Assembly (NCBI GenBank): GCA_011322515.1
Contig: DRMS01000255.1
Coordinates: 1 to 12,458, forward strand
Length of the DNA stretch: 12,458 nt
Reading direction: 5' to 3'
Source of the DNA: Leucothrix mucor
GTDB taxonomy: Bacteria; Pseudomonadota; Gammaproteobacteria; Thiotrichales; Thiotrichaceae
Shown: positions 6,323 through 12,458 of the stretch, in pieces
How the letters are laid out: every line of letters starts with the position of its first letter
Numbering within the stretch: position 1 is the stretch's first letter
Notes under the pieces: generated by a model
The model's input: the letters and a program-made list of their open reading frames with translations, nothing else
The model's database searches: none
What the model was told of the DNA's origin: nothing
Program-made: the position numbers and the translations under genes

Positions 6323-7642
6323 GAATTTACCAACCTCTGATAGATCTTCCAAAGATAAGCCACGGTATTCAAATGCGTATCCCTTTAGTCGCAACTCAAG
6401 TTTAGTAGCTTTTTCTTTTAACTGAGAAAGGCGAATCCGTCTAGGGTTTCGTTTGACCTCTGCAATCAATACGGTTTTATCAATCTCATTGAGTGCAACA
6501 ATATCAATTTCGTTTTTATTGCCAGCTTCCCAGTAGTTACCGATAATATTGTAGCGCCCCGTATTTGCAAGCTGCTCTTGAAATAATCGTTCTAACCACA
6601 CGCCACTGTAGGTAGAAAAGTCACGCTGAATCATTTGCTGTAAAAATGTAAAGTTGCCAATCTCAACGGCACTGCGGTAATGGTGTACAAAACGAAACCA
6701 GAAGCTTAAAAAGGCATCTTGGATACGGTACTTTACTTGGCGGCTATTGGGTTTGGCGAAAACAGGCGTAATGCGCTGAATAATTTCAAACTCTTTTTCT
6801 AAGCGTTGTAAATAAGGGCCTACTGACATTGCTAGTAGTGATTCAATTTGGCTGCGGCTTGTCTTTCCATTCGCAATACAGGCAAGGATTGAAAAGTAGG
6901 TATTTTGCTCGCCACCAAATTCTTCTGCAAGGCGATACTTTCCTTCTTCAATAACAAGGCTATGCTCACTTAGCCATTGTGACCATAAGTCGTTATTGCT
7001 CTCTGTTCTAGAAAGCCATTCCAAATATTTAGGAACACCACCGCTTAATGTGTACCACGTTAGCCAATTTTCAGCACTAAAACACTGTTGATCTTGTAGC
7101 AGTTCAGCAATATACAGCGGTTTAAGCGGTTGTAGATTGAGGCGATTATCCGCACGTCCAAATAAAGGCTCTTTGCTGTCTTGAAATATTTTAGTCATTA
7201 ATGAATAAAGTGAGCCACAGCAAATTAAATGCATATGGCTGTTTGAATGATGCTGATCCCATAGGTTTTGCAAGTCAGAGAAAAAACCATTGTTGAGGCG
7301 GCTAATATCTTGAAATTCATCTAATATTAACGTCAAAGGGTGTTGCTTGGCATAGTCAAACAATAACACGAGAATATCGCGTAACCGTTTAGGTTGACCA
7401 AATATGGGAATATCAAGCTGTGCGCGTATTTGATCTGCAAACTCTTCACAGAGTAAAGGCTCTGATTTTCGTGATATAAAGAGATAAAGCGCTGTTTTAT
7501 TTTGAAACGTGTGTTGCAGTAATGCGGTTTTACCCACGCGACGACGACCCACAAGAAGGGTTAGGCTAGACTGTCCTTTTTGGGCTTGCTGAGACCATTT
7601 TAGTAACTGTTTGCTTTCTGTTTCACGATTATAAAATTTCAT
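6287..7642 (-). CDS. AAA ATPase with C-terminal DUF234 PD-(D/E)XK-like domain
   Basis: The family is the archaeal-type ATPase/DUF234 group, common in bacteria with many repeats, whose role is unknown. The 451 residues show Walker A GRRRVGKT (32-39), Walker B LTLILDEFQD (103-112), a sensor-like CCGS (141-144) and EPLFGRAD (158-165). A winged-helix-like middle with SGGVPKYLEWL follows. The C-terminal region has NEIDIVA (E378, D380) and AEVK (E395, K397), spaced as in a restriction-endonuclease fold, so the nuclease-like site looks intact. The natural end is probably near LSLEDLSEV (429-437). Residues 441-451 (GYQLKVGQVKS) are encoded by the inserted element. No ribosome site precedes the ATG; the upstream bases are A/T only. 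It stands alone on its strand. Confidence 0.85.
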   Translation of the reverse strand: MKFYNRETESKQLLKWSQQAQKGQSSLTLLVGRRRVGKTALLQHTFQNKTALYLFISRKSEPLLCEEFADQIRAQLDIPIFGQPKRLRDILVLLFDYAKQHPLTLILDEFQDISRLNNGFFSDLQNLWDQHHSNSHMHLICCGSLYSLMTKIFQDSKEPLFGRADNRLNLQPLKPLYIAELLQDQQCFSAENWLTWYTLSGGVPKYLEWLSRTESNNDLWSQWLSEHSLVIEEGKYRLAEEFGGEQNTYFSILACIANGKTSRSQIESLLAMSVGPYLQRLEKEFEIIQRITPVFAKPNSRQVKYRIQDAFLSFWFRFVHHYRSAVEIGNFTFLQQMIQRDFSTYSGVWLERLFQEQLANTGRYNIIGNYWEAGNKNEIDIVALNEIDKTVLIAEVKRNPRRIRLSQLKEKATKLELRLKGYAFEYRGLSLEDLSEVGKFGYQLKVGQVKS

Positions 7643-7742
7643 ATTTTTTTATTGTAGCATTTATTACAGTAAAACATAGTACAATAAAAGATAGAATACC
7701 TCTTAGGTACTTCCTTAACACTAAGACCTAATTCAAATGAAG

Positions 7743-7765
7743 GCTACCAATTTAAGCTGGGACAC
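7743..7765 (+). repeat. Lone tip of the 168-bp element family
   Basis: The sequence starts GGCTACCAATTTAAGC and continues to GGGACA, matching the 23-bp end of the 168-bp elements at all but two or three positions. The body that should follow to the right is absent, and no inverted partner is found in the next kilobase. It lies 100 bases upstream of the ATPase start codon. Confidence 0.6.
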
Positions 7766-7949
7766 TCCATAAATTCAAAGGCTTATTAAATTTAATTAAG
7801 ATGTTTTTATTGTATTCAAATAACTGCTAATAAAGAATTTAATCTCCTATTCCAGTCCTCTATCAGAATAGAAAAGTGTTACCTTGTATCCGCTATTATT
7901 GAACCATGGCAAAAAACTTATTAATTAATCTTGGAAGTAAATATACAAG

Positions 7950-7974
7950 GGTGGATAGGCGTAACGCATCCACC
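7950..7974. repeat. REP-like hairpin
   Basis: GGTGGAT (7950-7956) pairs with ATCCACC (7968-7974), and an inner GCG-TAA-CGC extends the stem. Sequences of this form (GGTGGATgcg...cgcATCCACC) recur in intergenic regions of many bacteria, as I recall. It lacks the T-tract of a terminator. Confidence 0.55.
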
Positions 7975-8126
7975 ATAATATGTTGGATTTTTTTATGAGT
8001 ATATCGCTTGAAGCTTCAAAAAGTTAATTTATGCCCATTCCTACTATAGTTTTTCAGATAAATAATTCCCCAAGTTTTGCACTCCTGCGGAAATTTAATA
8101 TCCGAACATCTATAGGAGGAAGTACG

Positions 8127-8435
8127 TTAAAACCCCTGAAGACCAGCATCCAACTCACCATCACTATCCGAACGATAACGATTGGGCGGCATTTGCAGAA
8201 AAAAGCCATTATCAAGTATATTACGCATCACTTCAGCGGCTTGATAGCGTAGTAATTTTCGCTCAGTATTTAATAGAAACTCAAAAGAAAACTCAACCTC
8301 TCCCACTAGCTTTAAGAGTGACTCAGGTACATTTCCAAACTGGTCTTTTTCAGGTAGGTATAAATACATTTCATTATTGCGCTTGCTACGGTAGACAAAG
8401 CAAATCATGGAAGATGGTAGTGGGAGGGCGGACAT
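8127..8435 (-). CDS. ycgL: YcgL-domain protein
   Basis: This small conserved gammaproteobacterial protein has no established biochemical role. The core from residue 10, MICFVYRSKRNNEMYLYLPE then KDQFGNVPESLL, matches the YcgL family closely, and NGFFLQMPPN near 76-85 is the second signature. The 102 residues are the usual length. The start at 8435 is preferred because it follows the upstream stop by four bases, suggesting translational coupling. Met10 at 8408 is the alternative and lines up with the start of the conserved core, but it has no ribosome site. It sits second in a two-gene unit behind an Sm-like membrane protein. The usual neighbour rnd is not seen here. Confidence 0.88.
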   Translation of the reverse strand: MSALPLPSSMICFVYRSKRNNEMYLYLPEKDQFGNVPESLLKLVGEVEFSFEFLLNTERKLLRYQAAEVMRNILDNGFFLQMPPNRYRSDSDGELDAGLQGF

Positions 8436-8439
8436 AGGC

Positions 8440-9135
8440 TTATTGACTGCGTTTGATTAATACTTTTATCTGTTTAACATTACTAATCAACATCTCATAC
8501 GCAATATTTTCACTGCCTGTTTTTACGATAAAAATACTTGAGGTAGATGTTTTTTGTAAGCGTCCTTCTACAACAGAATTTTCACGAGTAATAATGCGTA
8601 CCGTGTGTCCTTGTAATGTGCTGAGTTGTTGTATAGAGGTGTCTATAAATTGCAGATTGTAGAGCGGTTTTTTCGGTAAGTTGATTAAATGGATAGGTTT
8701 GGGGGCTATTTGTACACTGGATGAGGCAACAACTGTCCCCTTGGGAGAATTATTTTCACTTGTCCCTGTTGATTGAACGGCTACTGTTGTCGCACTAGAT
8801 AGCATAGTGTTTTGCTCGCTGTTACCCGTTGCTATGTTGCTACTAGATAGTGGAACAGACTGACCGCGCAATGCCGATACATGTTGATATATGGATTTAT
8901 CAGCGCCTAAAAACCAAGCCGCGATTGCTAGCAGTAGACCAAGAACCCCAAAAATAATCAAACGAATGATTTTGCCATCCATCAAGGTTGGTAGTGTAAT
9001 AATATTCATCACAGGTATTAGCGCAAGGAGACCTGTGACAGGATGGTAGCGAAACCCTATTACGGCATATTTAATAAAGCTATAAATAAATAATAGTCCA
9101 CCTAAAACTACAACTATAGTGAGTGCATTTTCCAT
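8440..9135 (-). CDS. Membrane protein with Ser/Thr-rich linker and Sm-like C-terminal domain
   Basis: I do not recognise a named family for the whole 231-residue protein. Three hydrophobic segments lie at about 5-26, 34-51 and 57-77, the last two separated by a polar loop with DGK. A low-complexity Ser/Thr/Asn linker runs from about 90 to 145. The last 60 residues (about 171-228) read like an Sm/LSm fold: LSTLQGHTVRIITRENSVVE, then GRLQ, a strand IFIVKTG, then IAYEMLISNVKQIKVL. This resembles the G-x-V strand pattern and the final I-xx-I strand of Sm1/Sm2 motifs. The membrane anchor and RNA-binding-like domain are inferences. The gene precedes ycgL by four bases. An AGGAA lies about 12-16 bases before the ATG. 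A 161-bp element sits just upstream at 9192-9352. Confidence 0.6.
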   Translation of the reverse strand: MENALTIVVVLGGLLFIYSFIKYAVIGFRYHPVTGLLALIPVMNIITLPTLMDGKIIRLIIFGVLGLLLAIAAWFLGADKSIYQHVSALRGQSVPLSSSNIATGNSEQNTMLSSATTVAVQSTGTSENNSPKGTVVASSSVQIAPKPIHLINLPKKPLYNLQFIDTSIQQLSTLQGHTVRIITRENSVVEGRLQKTSTSSIFIVKTGSENIAYEMLISNVKQIKVLIKRSQ

Positions 9136-9191
9136 TAATACTTCAAGTTCCTGTTCTTTTTTCCATTAGAATTTTTTGATTATCGAGTTAA

Positions 9192-9352
9192 GGAATGAGA
9201 ATGGAATAACTTCCAGAAGTTCTAACACAGAATTTTTATTTCAGATTGGATGAACTCATGAGGTGCATAGTTGTTCTACGCAACGAATGAAATCATCTAA
9301 GCTGGAGTAAAAAAGCAAGTTAGAAATTGGGAAGTTATTTCGTACTCGTTCC
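9192..9352 (+). mobile_element. 161-bp MITE-like element, copy B, with TAA target duplication
   Basis: It has the same length and orientation as copy A at 5990-6150 and is about 87% identical by my count (21 differences). The ends are GGAATGAGAATGG and the inverse of GGAACGAGTACG. TAA at 9189-9191 and 9353-9355 forms the 3-bp duplication. The long central hairpin is kept. It lies 57 bases upstream of the Sm-like membrane protein gene, so it could affect that gene's expression. Confidence 0.8.
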
Positions 9353-9355
9353 TAA

Positions 9356-9677
9356 ACTGTAGTTTACAGACTAAAAACATCAGTTGTTAGCCTGAGAGGT
9401 ATTTTAGCTTGAAATTGCTAGCTAATTTCTCAATATTATAGCATTTAGCAAGCAATGAATCTGCATCCAAAGTGGTAATCTTTAAAAGATTTTAGTAATT
9501 TTAAGGGTAAAATAATTTTATGTGTCGGTACAAAATTGGAACAAATTTCTTAAGAGCATGTCTCTATTGTTAAGGGGCTTGCAAGAAAGCGCCCTTTACA
9601 ATGCGAGTGCATAATCTGAATTTATGGGATCACTACAAATTTAGATTAACTCATAACCGTTAAGGAGTTTCCAAATT
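9356..9677. other. Leader region before the secreted-protein gene
   Basis: No gene is seen in these 322 bases. Two hairpins stand out. One is ATTGCTAGCTAA (9414-9425) with TTAGCAAGCAAT (9445-9456), 11 of 12 paired. The other is AAGGGGCTT (9572-9580) with AAGCGCCCTT (9587-9596), nine pairs with one bulged base. Neither has a T-run. A TTTACA at 9595-9600 could be a -35 box but no good -10 follows. Confidence 0.5.
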
Positions 9678-10565
9678 ATGGTTTCTACAAAAATAAAAAA
9701 GATCGTCAACTTAAGGTTTCTACAACTTATTTTTTTTCTAGTACTCTCGATAACAGCTATTACAGTAGCAAAAGCAGTACCAGCCCCTCCTCATTATTCG
9801 CCTGTTCGTGTGAGTATTATTGGTGATAATGGAAGAAGTTTTCGTCAAATTACTACAGGCAATAAGGCATATAACGTAAAACGTGCTTATGTTCAGGCTA
9901 AGCGAGGAAAACGCTATAGTTTGCGCTTGCGTAATATGTCTAATCGTCGCGTTGGGGTAGTTATTGCGGTTGATGGGCGTAATATTTTAACAGGCAAGAA
10001 ATCATGGTTAGGGAAGCATGAAAGAATGTATATTCTTAACCCTTATGAAACCGCAACGTATAAAGGATGGCGCACGACTAAAAACCATGTAAATCGTTTC
10101 TTTTTCACCTCAGCAGGTAACTCATATGCATCTGCATGGGGAGATAAGTCAGCCATGGGGGTGATTGCATTAGCGGTCTACAATGAAAAACCGCGTATTA
10201 TGTATCGTGATAATCAATCAAACTCATTCAGTAGCAAAAGAGCAAGATCAGCACCATCAGCCCCAGCGGATGAAGCGGGCACAGGCTTTGGTCGAGAGGA
10301 GTATTCGCCTACGGTTAAAGTGCATTTCAAACCACAAAATAGCGCGGTAGTAAAGTATTTCTATAAATATGAGTGGCGCAGTACCTTGTGTAAGCGTGGT
10401 ATTATTCCATGTTATGGTCAGCCTAGAAAACCTCACAACCGTTTCTGGCCTAAAGAGAGTTATGCGCCTTACCCCCCAGGAATGAATCGCAACGATTATC
10501 ACAATAATCAGTATAATAATCGTTATCAAAAAACGCCTGAACACAATCCACTATTTGACTTCTAA
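9678..10565 (+). CDS. Secreted protein of a conserved family without known function
   Basis: The 295-residue product has a signal peptide (about 1-33, probable cut after AKA) following a basic N-terminus. Residues 90-170 hold a conserved core: RVGVVIAVDGRNILTGKKSW, MYILNPYETATYKGWRTTKN, FFFTSAGNSYASAWGD and SAMGVIALAVYNE. I recall this VDGRN...GWR...FTxxxxSYA...GVIxVAVY pattern from unnamed secreted proteins in other gammaproteobacteria. The last third is low complexity, rich in Asn, Tyr, Pro and Arg, and contains two cysteines (C238, C245) that could pair. An AAGGAG ribosome site at 9662-9667 supports the ATG. A strong terminator follows, so the gene is a transcriptional unit of its own. Periplasmic or surface location is inferred. 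Confidence 0.7.
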   Translation: MVSTKIKKIVNLRFLQLIFFLVLSITAITVAKAVPAPPHYSPVRVSIIGDNGRSFRQITTGNKAYNVKRAYVQAKRGKRYSLRLRNMSNRRVGVVIAVDGRNILTGKKSWLGKHERMYILNPYETATYKGWRTTKNHVNRFFFTSAGNSYASAWGDKSAMGVIALAVYNEKPRIMYRDNQSNSFSSKRARSAPSAPADEAGTGFGREEYSPTVKVHFKPQNSAVVKYFYKYEWRSTLCKRGIIPCYGQPRKPHNRFWPKESYAPYPPGMNRNDYHNNQYNNRYQKTPEHNPLFDF

Positions 10566-10598
10566 CGAGTGGATTAAGGTATCACTTAAAATAATGCT

Positions 10599-10629
10599 AA
10601 AAAAGGGCTGATAATTCAGCCTTTTTTTT
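10599..10629 (+). terminator. Rho-independent terminator after the secreted-protein gene
   Basis: AAAAAAGGGCTGA pairs with TCAGCCTTTTTTTT across a TAAT loop, with one bulged G, and ends in eight T residues. The flanking A-run makes it potentially bidirectional. It lies 34 bases past the stop codon. Confidence 0.88.
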
Positions 10630-10675
10630 GTATTGTATATTGTCATAAGGGGGGTTCTAATATCATTGTTGGAAA

Positions 10676-10725
10676 CACCCTAACCCTCCCTCAAGGATTG
10701 AAGGCGGGTTTCTACTCCCTAACCC
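10676..10725. repeat. Degenerate intergenic repeat with CCCTAACCC direct repeats
   Basis: CCCTAACCC occurs at 10678-10686 and 10717-10725. Between them CCCTCCCTCA and TGAAGGCGGG form an imperfect stem around AGGAT. Such C-rich hairpins recur between genes in many bacterial genomes. It occupies the space just before the next gene and holds no ribosome site. Confidence 0.35.
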
Positions 10726-10744
10726 CAAAATCACAGGCTCAGCA

Positions 10745-11854
10745 ATGCTTGCTACACTCTTAACTGGCATTTTTATCATTTTTGCAATTGCTTTACTCAT
10801 AGGCTGGTATCTATTTGTAAAAAGAATGCGTAATAAAAATCCTGATATGTCAACAGAACAGCTTTTCCTAACGGCTATCGCTTTATTAGCACTTCTTCTT
10901 TTTTCTCTCTGGCGTGTATCAGGTAGTGTTGATAGCCTTGCGAGTGATGTTGCAAATGATGGCACAGAATCGCAATGGAAAGGTTGGAACCTTGGTAGTA
11001 GCCTTTTCGGTTCTGACAATAAAGAAGAAATCCATAATTTCACGCTCAAAGTATATAAACCATTAGTACATTCACTGGATAGTGTTGATGCTGAAATCAA
11101 TGATATGAAGGTGTTACTGGCAGATATTGATGACTTGATTAATGAACATCCACGCCACTCCAGTCTCTTAATTAGTGTTAAAAAAATATGGGGTGATGGT
11201 GTGTATGAGCTGAGAAAGCAGCAAAAAGAAGTCAAAAAGAGAATTAGACGTGCATGGATTGCATATGACACCATGAACCAAAAAACAATCGGTACTAAAT
11301 TCTCTCGAGATGCAGTTAAGCTTGATAAGCGTATCAATCAAAACCTAAAAACCTTTAGAAAACTGATTATTAAGGTGCATGAGATGGTGCGCAATGATCT
11401 TGCTAAAAGCCAAAAACAACTGGGTAGAAAAAAACGACAGACCGATAGAGGGTCTCGTAACACACCTAAATTTACGCCCAAAGTCACTGGGAAACTTCTT
11501 GCATACGCAAAAACAATAGATGTAAATATTCATCAGGGCATGGAAGGCTTGGTTGATGCAATAGCAATTACAGAGCAGCGCCAAGAGAAAAACCAGCAAC
11601 ATCTGGAAGAGAATAAAGACCTAGAGGGACCATTGATCAAAGTAATTGATTACTGGAAAGAAGCAGAAATACAAGCTAGACACTATATTGATCAATTATT
11701 ATTTGCGTTAGAATCTGCACTACTAGGTCGAAAACTAGGTCTGAAAAAGAATGATTATGCTATCACTTCAATGAATCGGAGCTTGAAAAAACAGATTCCT
11801 AAGATTCTTAAAAAGGTTGAAAGCAGACGTATAGCTATTGACAATAGTTACTAA
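10745..11854 (+). CDS. Two-helix membrane protein with a large helical, Lys/Arg-rich domain
   Basis: I do not recognise this 369-residue protein. Two membrane segments lie at about 4-25 and 40-57, separated by a positively charged loop (VKRMRNKN) that should face the cytoplasm. By that rule the remaining 310 residues would be periplasmic. They are hydrophilic and look almost entirely helical, with heptad-like stretches at about 94-120, 145-165 and 190-220 and a basic patch (KKRQTDRGSRN). No Cys is seen in the soluble part and no catalytic motif is recognisable. A structural or tethering role is only a guess. The ribosome site is weak (AGG about 10 bases before ATG). The TAA stop at 11852-11854 is itself the target site of the element that follows. 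Confidence 0.65.
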   Translation: MLATLLTGIFIIFAIALLIGWYLFVKRMRNKNPDMSTEQLFLTAIALLALLLFSLWRVSGSVDSLASDVANDGTESQWKGWNLGSSLFGSDNKEEIHNFTLKVYKPLVHSLDSVDAEINDMKVLLADIDDLINEHPRHSSLLISVKKIWGDGVYELRKQQKEVKKRIRRAWIAYDTMNQKTIGTKFSRDAVKLDKRINQNLKTFRKLIIKVHEMVRNDLAKSQKQLGRKKRQTDRGSRNTPKFTPKVTGKLLAYAKTIDVNIHQGMEGLVDAIAITEQRQEKNQQHLEENKDLEGPLIKVIDYWKEAEIQARHYIDQLLFALESALLGRKLGLKKNDYAITSMNRSLKKQIPKILKKVESRRIAIDNSY

Positions 11855-12030
11855 GGAAATTCCAAGCAATGATTTTCCCCATCTTACTTGCCCTTTTGCC
11901 CCGTTTGAATCATCTCAATCGTTGCGTAGAGCAACTATGCGCCTCTTGAGATACTCCAATCAGGAATTGCTATGCCTCTTGGGTATAAAAAAACAGCACA
12001 ATATAGGTAAATTCATTACTTGAAACTTCC
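11855..12030 (-). mobile_element. 176-bp MITE-like element, copy C, inserted at a stop codon
   Basis: The tips GGAAATTCCAAGCAATGATT and, inverted from the right end, GGAAGTTTCAAGTAATGAAT agree at all but four positions. TAA at 11852-11854 and 12031-12033 is the 3-bp duplication. The centre (about 11903-11973) reads as the reverse complement of the centre of copies A and B, including the GCGTAG/CTATGC hairpin, so the strand is given as minus. The outer parts have diverged from A and B. A 61-codon open frame crossing the element is not a gene. Confidence 0.75.
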
Positions 12031-12080
12031 TAAAGACTACCTAAAAATCAATTATATAAAAGACGAAGAGTTTAAATACC

Positions 12081-12395
12081 ATGTTAATCAGCAATTTAGA
12101 AATACTGCCCAATAAAACCATTCTCAAGCATCTTGGTTTAGTACAAGGTAGCTCAGTACGTGCTAAACACGTTGGACGCGATATTATGGCAAGCCTAAAA
12201 AACCTCTTCGGTGGCGAGCTGGTAGGTTATACGGAGCTATTACAAGAATCACGCGACGAAGCAATGCAACGCTTAGAGCAACAGGCTAAAGCAATTGGTG
12301 CCAATGCAATTATTAATGTACGTTTCTCTACCTCCAGCATTGCTCAGGGTGCCGCAGAGATTTATGTTTATGGCACAGCCGTCATACTGGAATAA
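12081..12395 (+). CDS. ybjQ: YbjQ/UPF0145 family protein
   Basis: The 104 residues match the UPF0145 (YbjQ, putative heavy-metal-binding domain) family over their whole length. Signatures are GLVQGSSVRAKHVGRDIMAS, GGELVGYTELLQESRDEAM, then AIGANAIINVRFSTSSI and YVYGTAVILE at the end. The fold is known to form small oligomers in the cytoplasm, and a metal-binding role is suggested but not proven. A weak GAAGAG ribosome site lies about a dozen bases before the ATG. The next gene begins three bases after its stop, and that pair arrangement is typical of these genes. Confidence 0.9.
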   Translation: MLISNLEILPNKTILKHLGLVQGSSVRAKHVGRDIMASLKNLFGGELVGYTELLQESRDEAMQRLEQQAKAIGANAIINVRFSTSSIAQGAAEIYVYGTAVILE

Positions 12396-12398
12396 ATT

Positions 12399-12458
12399 AT
12401 GTATCAACTCATCTTTATTTTAGTTTTACTGATCGTCACTTATTTCATCGGTAGCTAT
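12399..12458 (+). CDS. Start of a membrane protein, probably a membrane-anchored YbjQ-like partner (cut by window edge)
   Basis: The 20 visible codons read MYQLIFILVLLIVTYFIGSY, a single hydrophobic helix at the N-terminus. The start lies three bases after the ybjQ stop, so translation is likely coupled. In related bacteria the gene after ybjQ often encodes a second UPF0145 domain with just such an N-terminal anchor, which is the basis of the call. The reading frame is open to the end of the window. Confidence 0.55.
   Translation, partial: MYQLIFILVLLIVTYFIGSY

Larger units (their letters stand above)
7643..8126. other. Gene-free stretch upstream of the ATPase gene and downstream of ycgL
   Basis: No convincing gene lies in these 484 bases. 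They hold the A/T-rich upstream region of the ATPase gene, a lone element tip at 7743-7765, a REP-like hairpin at 7950-7974 and a perfect 12-bp palindrome (TTGAAGCTTCAA, 8008-8019). A small plus-strand open frame starting at 8031 overlaps ycgL and has no family features. Confidence 0.6.

Noticed and set aside
6155..7765. Composite transposon carrying the ATPase gene
   Set aside because: The tip at 7743 points away from the gene, with its body missing on the far side, so the two ends do not bracket the gene in the correct orientation.
8031..8252. 73-codon plus-strand open frame
   Set aside because: It overlaps ycgL on the other strand, has no ribosome site at its ATG and has a low-complexity Thr/Ile composition.
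10663..11337. 224-codon minus-strand open frame
   Set aside because: It is the reverse shadow of the 369-residue plus-strand gene, which has membrane helices and a plausible composition, and it would start inside that gene.
11838..12023. 61-codon plus-strand open frame after the 369-residue gene
   Set aside because: It lies almost wholly inside the inverted-repeat element 11855-12030 and overlaps the previous gene's end; it has no family features.

Overview
The window looks like a stretch of chromosome from a low-to-moderate GC gammaproteobacterium. The genes behind this are a proteobacterial-type gshA, a ycgL gene, a YbjQ (UPF0145) gene, a DUF2279 gene and the start of an N-acetylglutaminylglutamine amide (NAGGN) amidotransferase. 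The many small palindromic elements would suit a sulfur-oxidising lineage of the Beggiatoaceae/Thiotrichales kind, but that placement is a guess. No rRNA, tRNA, CRISPR array or complete insertion sequence was seen.

Layout, left to right. Positions 1-674 (minus) are the N-terminal part of the NAGGN amidotransferase, cut by the window edge. A 168-bp inverted-repeat element (842-1009) follows and abuts a broken Uma2-family gene (1010-1354). Next is a minus-strand block, gshA (3180-4760) > lepB (2443-3129) > M48 membrane protease (1355-2206), with a second kind of inverted-repeat element (2222-2408) between lepB and the protease. Facing away from gshA is a secreted DUF2279 protein (4934-5812).

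Positions 5813-6322 are a pile-up of repeats: a lone element end, a 161-bp element, and a near-identical inverted copy of the 168-bp element. That last copy runs into the 3' end of an AAA ATPase/nuclease-like gene (6287-7642, minus) and supplies its last 11 codons and stop. A mostly non-coding stretch (7643-8126) holds a lone element end and a REP-like hairpin. Then comes a two-gene minus-strand unit: a membrane protein with an Sm-like C-terminal domain (8440-9135) and ycgL (8127-8435).

The right third has another 161-bp element (9192-9352), a secreted protein of a recognisable but unnamed family (9678-10565) with a clear terminator, a two-helix membrane protein of unknown function (10745-11854) whose stop codon is the target site of a third related element (11855-12030), a YbjQ gene (12081-12395) and the start of a probable membrane-anchored partner (12399 onward).

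The strongest story here is repeat biology. At least three families of non-autonomous, palindromic elements of roughly 160-190 bp occur in 12 kb. One family shows consistent 3-bp target duplications. Its insertions and those of the 168-bp family touch gene ends: one gene is broken, one is extended and one has its stop codon duplicated. The cellular genes are mostly housekeeping or envelope functions (glutathione synthesis, signal peptide removal, envelope proteolysis, osmolyte synthesis). I see no defence or biosynthetic cluster. The least described coding item is the membrane-tethered Sm-like protein next to ycgL.
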